From JACCXG01 sp963785755 (GTDB taxonomy: Bacteria; Acidobacteriota; Vicinamibacteria; Vicinamibacterales; 2-12-FULL-66-21): a stretch of DNA of 64,000 nucleotides. A program made the position numbers and the translations under genes. The notes under the pieces are model-generated. The model ran no database searches and was not told where the DNA came from. It saw nothing but the letters and a program-made list of their open reading frames with translations. Below, one piece after another: positions 42,970 to 52,263 of the stretch. The DNA lies in the NCBI GenBank assembly GCA_963785755.1, contig CAWAXG010000071.1, positions 372,001 through 436,000 of the forward strand. Reading direction: 5' to 3'. Positions within the stretch are counted from its first letter, which is position 1, and every line of letters begins with the position of its first letter.

Positions 42970-43686
42970 CTAGGTGCGCACCGTCGTGCCGACAGGCTCG
43001 CCCATGATGACCCGCCTGACGTTACCGGCGGTCCGCAGATTGAACACGACGATCGGCAGGTCGTTGTCCATGCACAGGGAAATCGCCGTCGCGTCCATGA
43101 CCTTGAGTCCCTGTTCCAGCACCTTCAGATACGAGATGTCCGCGTACTTCGTCGCGGTCATGTCGATCATGGGATCGGCGGTGTAGACGCCGTCGACCTT
43201 CGTCCCCTTGAGGATGACGTCCGCCTTGATTTCCATCGCTCTCAGCGCCGCGGCGGTGTCGGTCGTGAAGTACGGATTGCCCGTTCCGGCGGCGAACACG
43301 ACGACGCGGCCCTTCTCGAGGTGACGGACGGCACGGCGCCGGATGAACGGTTCGGCGACGGCCCTCATCTCGATCGCGCTCGCCACGCGGGTCAGAACGC
43401 CCTGATGCTCGAGTGCGTCCTGCAGGGCCAGGGCATTGATGACGGTCGCCAGCATTCCCATGTAGTCGGCGGTCGCCCGGTCCATGCCCTTGGCGCTCGC
43501 CGCCAGTCCTCGGAACAGGTTTCCGCCGCCGATGACCACGGCTGTCTGCACGCCGAGTTGCTGGATCTCTCCGATCTCTTTGGCGATTTGGGTGGTGACG
43601 GCAGGGTCGATTCCGAACGCCTGTTCTCCCATCAGGGCTTCACCGGAAAGCTTGAGGAGTACGCGGCGGTAGACAGGCGCAGACAT
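42970..43686 (-). CDS. pyrH: UMP kinase
   Basis: 238 residues, amino-acid kinase fold. RRVLLKLSGEALMG, QTAVVIGGGNLFRGLAAS, DYMGMLATVINALALQDAL and FAAGTGNPYFTTDTAAALRA are characteristic. It makes UDP from UMP and is regulated by GTP/UTP in most bacteria. A TATAAT at 43701-43696 lies 9 bp before its ATG, and a strong terminator lies between it and tsf, so it begins a new transcription unit. Confidence 0.95.
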   Translation of the reverse strand: MSAPVYRRVLLKLSGEALMGEQAFGIDPAVTTQIAKEIGEIQQLGVQTAVVIGGGNLFRGLAASAKGMDRATADYMGMLATVINALALQDALEHQGVLTRVASAIEMRAVAEPFIRRRAVRHLEKGRVVVFAAGTGNPYFTTDTAAALRAMEIKADVILKGTKVDGVYTADPMIDMTATKYADISYLKVLEQGLKVMDATAISLCMDNDLPIVVFNLRTAGNVRRVIMGEPVGTTVRT

Positions 43687-43695
43687 ATCCGGACG

Positions 43696-43701
43696 ATTAT
43701 A
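43696..43701 (-). promoter_or_regulatory. -10 box of a likely leaderless pyrH promoter
   Basis: Perfect TATAAT on the reverse strand, 9 bp before the pyrH ATG at 43686. TTGCGG lies 19 bp upstream as a possible -35. With the terminator at 43785-43815 this gives pyrH-frr-thrC a promoter of their own. Confidence 0.5.
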
Positions 43702-43784
43702 CCTGCCGTCAGTTTGCCGTCCGCAAGCCGGGGCTCGACACGAGGAGCAGACGACAGGTCGGCATGCTCACCGCGGACCGTCAG

Positions 43785-43815
43785 AAAAAATGCCGCGTGC
43801 GAATCGCACGCGGCA
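43785..43815 (-). terminator. Rho-independent terminator after tsf
   Basis: On the reverse strand, TGCCGCGTGCG (43815-43805) pairs perfectly with CGCACGCGGCA (43801-43791) around a 3-nt loop and is followed by TTTTTT (43790-43785). It stands 33 bp after the tsf stop and separates rplM-rpsI-rpsB-tsf from pyrH-frr-thrC. Confidence 0.9.
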
Positions 43816-43848
43816 CCTGAACGGACGGCAGGCCGGGTCGAGGTGACG

Positions 43849-44451
43849 CTACGCGCCTTCGCCGACCTTGAAGCGCACGAACCGGGCGATCGAGATGTTC
43901 TCGCCGAGCTTGGCGATGGCGGCCTGCACCGCCTGCCCGATCGTCACCTTGGGATCGCGGATTGACGGCTGGTCCATCAGGCAGACCTGCTCGTAGAAGC
44001 TTCCGAGCTTGCCCTCGACGATCTTCTCGATCACCGCCGCAGGCTTGTTCTGGCCCTCCATCTGGGCGCGATAGATCGACTTCTCGCGCTCGAGGATGTC
44101 GGCCGGCACGTCCTCGCGCTTCACGTATTGCGGATTGGCCGCGGCGACGTGCATGGCGATCTCGCGCGCGAGATTCTGAAAGTCATCGGTGCGCGCGACG
44201 AAGTCGGACTCGCAGTTGAGTTCGACGAGCACGCCGATCCGGCCGCCCATGTGGATGTAGCTGCCGACCAGCCCCTCGTTCGTCGAGCGGCCCGCCTTCC
44301 TGGTCGCCTGCGCCAGTCCGCGCTTGCGCAGGATCGTCGTGGCTTCCTCGACGTCGCCTTTCGCTTCGGTCAGCGCCGCCTTGCACTCCATCATGCCCGC
44401 GCCGGTAATGTCGCGGAGACTCTTCACCATCGTTGCCGTGATCTCTGCCAT
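43849..44451 (-). CDS. tsf: Translation elongation factor Ts
   Basis: 200 residues from the ATG at 44451; the longer in-frame extension to 44583 lies in the rpsB-tsf gap and has no homology. MAEITATMVKSLRDITGAGM starts the UBA-like domain; TEAKGDVEEATTILRKRG, YIHMGGRIGVLVELNCESDFVART (start of the core) and EGKLGSFYEQVCLMDQPSIR follow. One core subdomain is missing relative to the 280-residue E. coli form, so it is the short Thermus-like type. It recycles EF-Tu-GDP. Confidence 0.94.
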   Translation of the reverse strand: MAEITATMVKSLRDITGAGMMECKAALTEAKGDVEEATTILRKRGLAQATRKAGRSTNEGLVGSYIHMGGRIGVLVELNCESDFVARTDDFQNLAREIAMHVAAANPQYVKREDVPADILEREKSIYRAQMEGQNKPAAVIEKIVEGKLGSFYEQVCLMDQPSIRDPKVTIGQAVQAAIAKLGENISIARFVRFKVGEGA

Positions 44452-44548
44452 TGTCTTCGTCGCTCCTCTGAGCCCGTTGTCAGGGGCGGCGGCCCGCGCA
44501 GGGAGCGGCGGGATGGCCAGCGCCTGAATGATTCTCGGTGTACGTAAC

Positions 44549-44579
44549 AACGCCGGCCTGATCGTGCTCGGCCGGCGTT
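44549..44579 (-). promoter_or_regulatory. Strong hairpin between rpsB and tsf
   Basis: A 10-bp perfect stem (AACGCCGGCC 44549-44558, GGCCGGCGTT 44570-44579) with an 11-nt loop lies 21 bp after the rpsB stop. The reverse-strand 3' side continues GTTGTTACG, not a true U-run. It may act as a weak terminator or an RNA-stability element that lowers tsf relative to rpsB. Confidence 0.5.
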
Positions 44580-44600
44580 CCAATCAGTGAAGCCCGCGCG

Positions 44601-45389
44601 TTACACGGACGCGGGAGTGACCTGCTCGGAGCGCGCCTGGCGCACGGCCCGCGACCGCCGGCGATCGTCGTCGCCCTCGGCGGCATCGTCCGCGTGGGCC
44701 GCTTCGCGCACGCCGCGGCCCGACATCACTGCGTCGGCGATGCGCGAGGCGAACAGGCGAATCGCGCGGAGCGCGTCATCGTTGCCCGGGATCACGTAAT
44801 CGACTTCGTCGGGATCGCAGTTGGTGTCGACGACGCCGATGACCGGAATCTTGAGCTTCCGCGCCTCGTCGACCGCAATCTTTTCCTTCCGCGTGTCGAC
44901 GACGAAGAGAGCGTCGGGCAGCCGCGCCATGTTGCGGATGCCTTCGAGGTTCTTCTGCAGCTTGCGCTTCTCTTTCTCGAGCTGCGCGATTTCCTTCTTC
45001 GAGAGGGTTTCGTAGCGGCCGTCGGTCTCCATCGCTTCGAGATCGCGGAGCCGGGTGAGGCTTCGCTGAATCGTCGTAAAGTTGGTCAACAGGCCACCGA
45101 GCCACCGCTGGTTGACGAAGAACATGCCGCAGCGCTGCGCCTCTTCGGCGATTGCGTCCTGGGCCTGACGCTTGGTGCCGACAAAGAGCACCGTCCGCCC
45201 TTCGGCGGCCAGGTTGGTCGCAAACTGTTCCGCGTCGCGGAACAGTCTCGCCGTCTTCGCGAGATCGATGATGTAGATCCCGTTCCGTTCTCCGAAGATG
45301 TATGCCTTCATCTTCGGATTCCAGCGCTTGGTCTGGTGTCCGAAGTGGACGCCAGCCTCGAGCAAATCCTTCAACGCGATGCCGCTCAA
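44601..45389 (-). CDS. rpsB: 30S ribosomal protein S2
   Basis: 262 residues. LKDLLEAGVHFGHQTKRWNP, YIFGERNGIYIIDLAKTARL, RWLGGLLTNFTTIQRSLTRL and PDALFVVDTRKEKIAVDEAR are the S2 signatures, followed by a charged tail. S2 is added late in 30S assembly and usually precedes tsf. Upstream rpsI ends 71 bp before its start. Confidence 0.96.
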   Translation of the reverse strand: MSGIALKDLLEAGVHFGHQTKRWNPKMKAYIFGERNGIYIIDLAKTARLFRDAEQFATNLAAEGRTVLFVGTKRQAQDAIAEEAQRCGMFFVNQRWLGGLLTNFTTIQRSLTRLRDLEAMETDGRYETLSKKEIAQLEKEKRKLQKNLEGIRNMARLPDALFVVDTRKEKIAVDEARKLKIPVIGVVDTNCDPDEVDYVIPGNDDALRAIRLFASRIADAVMSGRGVREAAHADDAAEGDDDRRRSRAVRQARSEQVTPASV

Positions 45390-45460
45390 GCTTCCTCCAT
45401 GACTGACTTTCAGCCGTCCGCCGGCCGCGCTCAGTTCGTCTGATCGCCCGGCGGGGCGAG

Positions 45461-45856
45461 CTATCTCTTGCTGAACTGGAAGCGCTTGCGCGCCCCCTTC
45501 TGGCCGTACTTCTTTCGCTCCTTGATGCGCGCGTCGCGCGTCAGGAACCCGGCCTTCTTCAACCGCTGCCTCAGCTCGATGTTGTACTCGACCAGCGCCC
45601 GGGCGATTCCGAGCCGGAGGGCGCCCGCCTGGCCGGCAATGCCGCCGCCGGCGATCGTCGCCAGCACATCGAACTTGTCCGCCGTCTCGGTGACCGCCAG
45701 CGGCTGCTTGATCTGCGTGCGGAGCGCCTCAGTGGGGAAGGCCTGCTCGATCGGCTTGCGATTGATGACGATCCCGCCGGTGCCAGGGCGGATGAAAACG
45801 CGTGCGGTGGATGTCTTGCGGCGACCCGTCCCGTAATACTGAATGCCTGCTGCCAC
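45461..45856 (-). CDS. rpsI: 30S ribosomal protein S9
   Basis: 131 residues from GTG 45856, three bases after the rplM stop. Homology begins here (AAGIQYYGTGRRKTSTARVF), whereas the extension to 45964 is shadow of rplM. The C-terminal RNA-binding tail KKYGQKGARKRFQFSKR ends in the Lys-Arg that touches P-site tRNA. rplM and rpsI are paired in nearly all bacteria. Confidence 0.95.
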   Translation of the reverse strand: MAAGIQYYGTGRRKTSTARVFIRPGTGGIVINRKPIEQAFPTEALRTQIKQPLAVTETADKFDVLATIAGGGIAGQAGALRLGIARALVEYNIELRQRLKKAGFLTRDARIKERKKYGQKGARKRFQFSKR

Positions 45857-45858
45857 GT

Positions 45859-46317
45859 TTATGCGACCTCGCGCTTGCTCGACTGAGACGCCGTGCCTCG
45901 CGGACGGGGCTTCTGCGCCTGATGCGGATGTTCCGCTTCCGCATATACCTTCAACTTGCGCCACATCGCTTCACCCAGTTTGGTTTTGGGCAGCATGCCA
46001 CGCACCGCTTCCTCGACCATCCGCACCGGCTGCTTCTGGCGAACGTCCTTCGCCCGTTCCTCGCGGAGGCCACCCTCGTACCCGCTGTGATACCGGTAGA
46101 CCTTCTGTTCGTCCTTGCGTCCGGTCAACCGCACCTTGGCGGCGTTGACGATGACGACGTGATCACCGGTGTCGATGTGGGGCGTATACGCCGGCTTGTG
46201 CTTGCCCTGAAGGAGACGGGCGGCATCGCTGGCGATGCGGCCGAGCACCTGGCCTTCGGCGTCGATGACGTGCCACAGCCGCTCCACACTTCCGGCCGTG
46301 GGAACAAACGAACCCAT
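45859..46317 (-). CDS. rplM: 50S ribosomal protein L13
   Basis: 152 residues from ATG 46317. RLWHVIDAEGQVLGRIASDA, HIDTGDHVVIVNAAKVRLTG, RYHSGYEGGLREER and RMVEEAVRGMLPKTKLGEAM are typical. L13 acts early in 50S assembly. The longest in-frame start (46404) would run through its own promoter, so the internal ATG is chosen. First gene of the ribosomal unit rplM-rpsI-rpsB-tsf. Confidence 0.96.
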   Translation of the reverse strand: MGSFVPTAGSVERLWHVIDAEGQVLGRIASDAARLLQGKHKPAYTPHIDTGDHVVIVNAAKVRLTGRKDEQKVYRYHSGYEGGLREERAKDVRQKQPVRMVEEAVRGMLPKTKLGEAMWRKLKVYAEAEHPHQAQKPRPRGTASQSSKREVA

Positions 46318-46357
46318 GAGATCCCTTTCAGCTCCGTTCAAAGGACGGCAAACCAAG

Positions 46358-46386
46358 AGGATACCGGCGATTCCGCGGCCTGTCAA
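46358..46386 (-). promoter_or_regulatory. Sigma70-type promoter for rplM-rpsI-rpsB-tsf
   Basis: On the reverse strand, TTGACA (46386-46381) and TATCCT (46363-46358) are separated by 17 bp. The -35 is a consensus match. The leader before the rplM ATG (46317) is about 34 nt. Confidence 0.7.
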
Positions 46387-46578
46387 GCGAGCGGCCGGGA
46401 ACATGCAAGGCCACCCCAGCCGCGGTTCCGCGTGCCCGGCGCTGCACGGAATGTTGAAGAATCCGCATTACAGATATGTGAGCCGAGTACGCATTTGTTG
46501 ATCAGTCGGCGAACGGTCGAGCTTTGACGACTGTCGAAATCAGCTGGTTTCTGCGAGTTTTGTTATCTCGCGCCTCTC

Positions 46579-46593
46579 TGGCACCCTACTTGC
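46579..46593 (+). promoter_or_regulatory. Candidate sigma54 (RpoN) promoter upstream of pilM
   Basis: TGGCAC-N5-TTGC, with GG and GC elements exactly 10 bp apart, matches the -24/-12 consensus. It points toward pilM, 137 bp away. RpoN control of pilus genes is known in several bacteria. No activator gene is nearby, and a match of this length can occur by chance. Confidence 0.4.
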
Positions 46594-46646
46594 CCCCTAA
46601 CCAGGCCGGCAGGGGCAGTGAGGGCGGTGGATCCAGGTGGTCAGAA

Positions 46647-46675
46647 TTGACACACTCGATCCTTTCTGTTAGCGT
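46647..46675 (+). promoter_or_regulatory. Sigma70-type promoter for the pilMNOPQ operon
   Basis: Consensus TTGACA (46647-46652) and TAGCGT (46670-46675) with a 17-bp spacer; the start near 46682 leaves about 48 nt to the GTG of pilM. Confidence 0.55.
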
Positions 46676-46729
46676 GAACTACCTTCCTGTCAAGCATTTG
46701 CGACAATTCGCAAGATAGGACACATACCG

Positions 46730-47791
46730 GTGTTTCGCAGAGCGAAGTCCCTGGTCGGGCTGGATATTGGCTCGAGCGCTGTCAAAGCAGTCGAGCTGAG
46801 GCCGTCCGGCAAGGGCTATAAGGTGACGGCATTCGGCAGCGAAGGTGTTCCCCCCGACAGCATCGTCGACGGCGCCATCATTGACGCGGCCGCGGTCGCG
46901 GACGCGATCCGGCGGCTCTTCGAAGGCAGGAAGATCCAGACCAAGGACGTGGCCGCGTCATTGTCAGGCAATGCCGTCATCGTCAAGAAAATCACGCTGC
47001 CGGTGATGACCGAGGCCGAACTGGCCGAGTCCATCTACTGGGAAGCCGAACAATACATTCCTTTCGATATCCAGGACGTGAACCTGGACTACCAGATCCT
47101 CGACCCCGGCGATACCGCGAACGGCAAGGCGACCATGGACGTCCTGCTCGTCGCCGCCAAGAAAGAAAAAATCGCGGACTACACGGGCGTGATCTCCCAG
47201 GCCGGACGCACTGCCGTCGTCGTCGACGTCGACGCGTTCGCGCTCCAGAACGCCTTCGAAGTGAACTACGGCATCGAACCCGGACAGGTCGTGGTGCTGC
47301 TGAACGCCGGGGCGAGCGCGACGAACATCAACATCCTGCAGGGAGACCAGTCGGTCTTCACCCGCGACATCTCGATTGGCGGCAACGCCTATACCGAGGC
47401 GCTGCAGAAAGAGCTGAACCTGCCGTTCGAACAGGCCGATCAGTTGAAGCGCGGTGAAGCGGTCGATGGCGTGACCTTCGAGGATGCCCGTCCGGTGCTG
47501 CGAGCGGTGACCGAGAACGTCATGCTCGAAATTCAAAAGACGTTCGATTTCTTCAAGGCCACGGCCGCCTCCGATCGGATCGACCGGATCGTGGTCAGCG
47601 GCGGCGCGTCCCGCGCCGAAGGATTCCTCGAGATGCTGACCGAGCGTTTCGAAGCGCCGGTTGAACTGTTCGATCCGTTCAAGAAGGTCGCGTTCGATTC
47701 CAGGCGGTTCCAGATCGACGCCGTCGGGGACATCGCGCCGACCGCGGCGGTCGCCGTCGGACTCGCCCTTCGAAGGGCGGCAGACCGATGA
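46730..47791 (+). CDS. pilM: Type IV pilus inner-membrane platform protein PilM
   Basis: 353 residues. Actin-like (FtsA/SHS2) fold: RAKSLVGLDIGSSAVKAVEL at the start, AELAESIYWEAEQYIPFDIQ, DVLLVAAKKEKIADY and VVSGGASRAEGFLEML (ATP site). It is cytoplasmic and binds the N-terminal tail of PilN, joining the pilus motors to the membrane complex. Start GTG 46730. It overlaps pilN by 4 bp; the five genes pilMNOPQ are in the canonical order. Confidence 0.94.
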   Translation: MFRRAKSLVGLDIGSSAVKAVELRPSGKGYKVTAFGSEGVPPDSIVDGAIIDAAAVADAIRRLFEGRKIQTKDVAASLSGNAVIVKKITLPVMTEAELAESIYWEAEQYIPFDIQDVNLDYQILDPGDTANGKATMDVLLVAAKKEKIADYTGVISQAGRTAVVVDVDAFALQNAFEVNYGIEPGQVVVLLNAGASATNINILQGDQSVFTRDISIGGNAYTEALQKELNLPFEQADQLKRGEAVDGVTFEDARPVLRAVTENVMLEIQKTFDFFKATAASDRIDRIVVSGGASRAEGFLEMLTERFEAPVELFDPFKKVAFDSRRFQIDAVGDIAPTAAVAVGLALRRAADR

Positions 47792-48420
47792 TCCGGATCA
47801 ATCTGCTCGCCGTCGAACGGGAGCGCGCGCGGAAGCGCGTGTTCATTCCCGCCGCGCATCGCGTCACCATCGGCGCGAGCTTGATTCTGGTCGGCACCGC
47901 GCTCCTGGTGGGGTGGTGGTTCTGGTCGCTCCGGCAGGAGTCGGCGCGGCTGGACGCGGAGCTCGCGCGTGCCGAAGTCGAGACCCGGCAGGTCCGCTCG
48001 GTCCTGGAGCAGGTCCGGAAATTCGAATCGCGCAAAGCGGTGCTGCAGCAGCGCGTCTCCCTGATCGAGGAGCTCCGGAAAGGGCAGGCCGCACCCGTCC
48101 ATCTGCTCGACGAGATCAGCAAGAGCATTCCGGAGCGGCTGTGGCTCAGCGAGCTCACGCAGACTGGCGCCGACTTCACGATGAGCGGAATGACCGATTC
48201 GCTGACCGGGGTCACCGACTTCGTGGCGAACCTCGAATCCACCAAGTGGTTCCGCAAGCCGGTGGAGATTCTGGACAGCCAGGTACAGACGGACGCCAAG
48301 GTCGGGGACCTGATTCGTTTCCAGGTCAAGGCGCAGTTCGTCGACCCCAGTGCGCCTCCGCCGCCGCCACCCGCCAAGCCGGCCGGAAAAGGCGCCGGCC
48401 GTGGCCAGGCCGGAACCTAA
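47788..48420 (+). CDS. pilN: Type IV pilus assembly protein PilN
   Basis: 210 residues. The short cytoplasmic tail MIRINLLAVERERARKR is the PilM-binding motif (the N-terminal INLL). One transmembrane helix follows (TIGASLILVGTALLVGWWFW), then coiled coil and a ferredoxin-like periplasmic domain (LLDEISKSIPERLWLSELTQ, GADFTMSGMTDSLTGVTDFV). A Pro-rich tail ends the protein. It forms the alignment complex with PilO. Confidence 0.9.
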   Translation: MIRINLLAVERERARKRVFIPAAHRVTIGASLILVGTALLVGWWFWSLRQESARLDAELARAEVETRQVRSVLEQVRKFESRKAVLQQRVSLIEELRKGQAAPVHLLDEISKSIPERLWLSELTQTGADFTMSGMTDSLTGVTDFVANLESTKWFRKPVEILDSQVQTDAKVGDLIRFQVKAQFVDPSAPPPPPPAKPAGKGAGRGQAGT

Positions 48421-48460
48421 CGCGGCACCTCGACTGCACCGATAGCAAGCAGAGATACCT

Positions 48461-49075
48461 ATGGATTTGTCGCTCAGCAAACTTCCCTGGTACGCGCAGC
48501 TCGGCGCCTTTGTCGTGGTGTCGGCCGGGGCGGTTTTCGGTTTCTGGAAGTTCTACGTCGCGGAAGTGCAGGCGGACATCACCATGCGACAGAGCCGGCT
48601 GACGGCGATGCGGACAGACATCGCCAAGGGCGTCGCGACCGCCAAGCAGCTTCCACAGTTCCAGGCTCAGGTCAACGAGCTGGAGGCGCGGTTGGAGAAC
48701 CTGCGGCAGGTTCTGCCGGAGGAGAAAGACGTCGCCGACACGATCCGCCGCATTCAGACGCTGGCGACGAAGTCGAACCTGGCGATCCAGCGGGTTCAGC
48801 CAGGCAAGGTCGTGCAGCAGAAGCTATACCTGGAGGTTCCGTACAAGCTGCAGACCGAAGGCACCTATCACAGCCTCGGCGCCTTCCTCGATCAGATCAG
48901 CAGGTTCCCGCGAATCATCAACGTCAGCGAGATTTCGATCCGCGCCAAGGAGCCACCCGAACCGGGCAGAACGATGACGGCCGAATGCGTCGCCACGACC
49001 TTCGTGCTCCAGGAAGGGGCGGTGGCGGCAGGGAAGACGGGTACGGTGCCGAAGCAACCGTCCCTGAAGAAGTGA
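48461..49075 (+). CDS. pilO: Type IV pilus assembly protein PilO
   Basis: 204 residues. A helix at the N-terminus (YAQLGAFVVVSAGAVFGFWKF) anchors it; a coiled coil with EARLENLRQVLPEEKDVADT follows, and the domain with KLYLEVPYKLQTEGTYHSLG, then AFLDQISRFPRIINVSEIS is the PilO ferredoxin-like fold. It dimerises with PilN. The gap to pilN is 40 bp, the largest in the operon. Confidence 0.92.
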   Translation: MDLSLSKLPWYAQLGAFVVVSAGAVFGFWKFYVAEVQADITMRQSRLTAMRTDIAKGVATAKQLPQFQAQVNELEARLENLRQVLPEEKDVADTIRRIQTLATKSNLAIQRVQPGKVVQQKLYLEVPYKLQTEGTYHSLGAFLDQISRFPRIINVSEISIRAKEPPEPGRTMTAECVATTFVLQEGAVAAGKTGTVPKQPSLKK

Positions 49076-49079
49076 GGCG

Positions 49080-49601
49080 ATGACCATGACCAGGATTCGC
49101 CTTCTCGTCCTCGCCGCGTCACTGACCATTGTCACGTCCGTGTTCGCACAGCAGCAGCCGGCGCCGACTCAGAAACCGCAGAGCGGCACACCAGCAGCAC
49201 CGCCGGCAGCGGAGCCGGCGCCACCGGCGCCGCCTCCGGCCCAGGGCTACGCGTACGACCCGACGGGCCGCCGCGATCCCTTCCTCAGCCTGCTGCGCCG
49301 CGGCGGCGATCCGCGAGGGGGCGCCGGGGCCCGGCCCACAGGTGTGCCCGGGCTGCTCATCGGGGAGGTCACGGTCAAGGGCATCGTCCGCGACCGCTCG
49401 GGATTCATCGCGATGATTCAAGGGCCGGACAACAAGCAGACCTTCATCATTCGGCCGGGCGAAAAGCTCCTGGATGGAACGGTGAAAGCGATCACTGCCG
49501 ACGCCGTCGTGTTCTCGCAGGACGTCAACGATCCGCTGTCCATGGTGAAACAGAAGGAAATCCGTAAGACGGTTCGCCCGACCGACGCGGGTCGGGGCTG
49601 A
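49080..49601 (+). CDS. pilP: Type IV pilus assembly protein PilP
   Basis: 173 residues. An N-terminal signal sequence (MTRIRLLVLAASLTIVTSVF, then AQQQP) is followed by an extended Pro/Ala-rich linker and a beta-domain (YDPTGRRDPFLSLLRR, GVPGLLIGEVTVKGIVRDRS and FIIRPGEKLLDGTVKAI). The DPF/L motif and beta fold match PilP, which links PilNO to the secretin PilQ. Unlike many PilP it lacks a clear lipobox. Three bases separate it from pilQ. Confidence 0.88.
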   Translation: MTMTRIRLLVLAASLTIVTSVFAQQQPAPTQKPQSGTPAAPPAAEPAPPAPPPAQGYAYDPTGRRDPFLSLLRRGGDPRGGAGARPTGVPGLLIGEVTVKGIVRDRSGFIAMIQGPDNKQTFIIRPGEKLLDGTVKAITADAVVFSQDVNDPLSMVKQKEIRKTVRPTDAGRG

Positions 49602-49603
49602 GG

Positions 49604-52259
49604 ATGCGAGTGTTTCCTGTTGAAAGAGCCGAAGCGATGAACGTGCACAACGCACATATGAGATCAGTCCGGCTGCGGGCTCACGCGGGCGGTGCCATCG
49701 CCCGCGCCGTGATCGTCCTGTCTACCGTGGTTTCACTGGCTGCAGCGACGCTTATCGTGTCCGCCGCGTCCGAACCCGTCCGGGTCATCGGTGTGTCGGC
49801 GCAGGGAAGTGCCGTCGTCATCGAGACCACCGATCCGGTGGCGTATACGGTGAGCAGACCGGACGCCACGACGCTCGTCGTGGATCTTCGCGGTGCCAGC
49901 GTCGGCGACGGGTCGACAAAGGTGCAGCCGCAGGGAGCTGTCTCCGGCATCCGGCTCGAGCAGTCGACGTCACCCGACGGGCTCGCCGTGGCCCGGGTGC
50001 GGATTGCGCTGGCTCGGGCGTCGGAGTACTCGGTCAAGAGCGCGCGGAACACGATCAGGCTCGAACTGGCTGCAGCGAACGCCGCCCCGGTGGCGAAGTC
50101 GACGCCGCCGATGCCCGGGCCGGTTCCTGCCCCCGTACCCGTGGTTGCCCGTCGAGAAACCGCGCCGGCTCCTCGACAGCCCTCGGCGCCCGCCGCGCCC
50201 GAAATGTCGGCCACCACAATCGAACAGGTTCGCGCCAGCCGAAAGGGGACCGGTGCAATTGTCACGATTTCCGCCAATGGCAAGCTGAATCCAAGCGGCG
50301 TCAGCGAATCCCGTGATCTTCCGCGTCGTTTGATCCTCGATTTTCCGAATGTCACGACGCGCACGGCAGCGCAGACGCCGGGGGATGGCCAGATCGTCCG
50401 GCGGGTTCGGGTCGGGCTGAACAGTCAGACGCCGCTCGTCACGCGTGTCGTGATGGAAATCGCAGACGGGGCGACGTATTCGCTGCAGCGCGGCACGACC
50501 GGCAGCCGCGAGCTCGCGGTGGTCTTCGACGCGCCGAAGGCTACGGGAACGGCGCTGCGCTCGCCGATGGCGTCGAGCGACGCCGGCGCGTTCGCGGTCC
50601 TCGGGGCCGAGACGATTACTCTCGCGCAGGCGCTCGCCAACGGAGCGGCACTGGCACCGCGAGATGTTCCCGCGGACGGCGCTGTCGCGCTCAGTGGGGC
50701 GCGTTCCGCTCCTCCCGCGGCAACGGTTACCGCCACGTCGTCGCAACCGGCAGCCTCCGTGAGGGCGCCGAGTCCGTCGAGTGGTGCCGCCATTCTTCAA
50801 GCGAGGCAGAACGCCGCGACGCAGAATCCGGCCGCCACGCAGTCGCCTGCCGCACAGGCGCCTGCAGCCCAGGCGGCCGCGGCGCCGGCACAGCAGCCCG
50901 CCGCGCCGCCTGTGACGTCGCCGGTCATTCAAGGACCGCAGAGTCAGCAGATCGCCGTCGGCCAGGAGAAGAAGTTCGTCGGCCATCCGATCAGCATGGA
51001 TTTCTCGGGGACGGATCTGCGGAGCGTGCTGCGCCTGTTCGCGGAGATCAGCGGCCTGAACATGATCATCGACCCGGACGTGCAGGGCAGCGTCGATGTC
51101 GTGTTCAACGATGTGCCGTGGGACCAGGCGCTCGACGTCATCCTTCGACAGGCACAGCTCGACTACACGGTCGACGGCACGATCATTCGAATCGCCAGGC
51201 TCGACACGCTTCGCAAGGAACAGGACGCTCGAACGCAGCTGGCGGCGTCAGCCGCGAATGCCGGGGCGCTGGCGGTGCGCACCTATACCCTCAGCTACGC
51301 GAAAGCCGAACAGGCCGCGCCGCTCGTGCAACGGGCGGTGCTGTCGACGCGCGGCAACGTGCAGATCGACACGCGCACAAATACGCTCATCATTACCGAC
51401 CTTCCGGCGCGACTGGATACGGTCTCGCAACTCCTGACGACTCTCGATCGCGCGGAGCCACAGGTCGAGATCGAGGCACGGATCATCACCACGACCCGCG
51501 ACTTCGCGCGTGCCCTGGGCGTGCAGTGGGGCTTCAACGGGCGGGTGTCACCCGAAATCGGGAACACGACCGGCCTCGCATTCCCGAACAACGGCTCGCT
51601 CGGCGGCCGCTCTGGCGGGTTGCAGGGCGCCACGACGTCCGGCTCGGACACTCGCGCCAATCCCGACGGACGAGGCGGGCACCGCCGTCGGCCTCGCCGT
51701 ACCCGCCGCGTCGAGCGCGATTGGCTTGGCGCTGGGCTCGATCAACGGCGCGTTCAATCTCGACATCGCCTTGTCGGCGCTCGAGCGGTCGGGCAAGGGC
51801 CGCATTCTGTCCACTCCGCGCGTGACCACGCAGAACAACGTCGAAGCGGAGATCACGCAGGGCGTTCAGATTCCGGTGCAGACGGAGGCGAACAACACGG
51901 TCACGGTGACCTTCAAGGATGCCGCGCTGACGTTGAAGGTCACTCCGCAGATCACCGCGGCCAATACGGTGATCATGCAGATCACGCTCGAGAATGCGTC
52001 TCCCGGCGCGCTGGTCGACACCGGCACCGCATCGATTCCGTCCATCGATACGCAGCGTGCGATTACGAAGGTCCAGGTCAGCGACGGGATGACGACGGTC
52101 ATGGGGGGCATCTTCGTGAGCCGCGAGCAGACGAATAACGACCGCACGCCCGTCCTGCACCGGATTCCGTTCTTCGGCTGGCTGTTCAAGCGTGATACCC
52201 AGGTGGACGAAAGCCGCGAGTTGTTGATTTTCATCACACCGCGCATTCAAAAGGGTTAG
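49604..52259 (+). CDS. pilQ: Type IV pilus secretin PilQ, frameshifted near 51662
   Basis: Outer-membrane pore for the pilus. Order: a signal/TM (AVIVLSTVVSLAAATLIVSA), two AMIN domains (VDLRGASVGDGSTKV; RLILDFPNVTTRTA), a Pro/Ala/Gln linker, an STN domain (FSGTDLRSVLRLFAEISGLN), N-domain (LSTRGNVQIDTRTNTLIITD) and the secretin pore. After TRANPD at about 51660 the frame is lost; one C less in the CCC at 51662-51664 restores EAGTAVGLAVPAASS and then ILSTPRVTTQNNVEAEITQG to the stop at 52259. The corrected protein is 884 residues. The start could be the ATG at 49637. Confidence 0.88.
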
Positions 52260-52263
52260 GCGT

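Larger units (their letters stand above)
46318..46729. other. 412-bp divergent control region between rplM and pilM
   Basis: No gene. It holds the reverse-strand rplM promoter (46358-46386), a possible sigma54 site (46579-46593) and a sigma70-type site (46647-46675) facing pilM. No repeat or RNA gene is seen. Confidence 0.6.

Noticed and set aside
44549..44579. The rpsB-tsf hairpin as a rho-independent terminator
   Set aside because: The stem is strong but is followed by GTTGTTACG rather than a U-run, and tsf would be left without a visible promoter.
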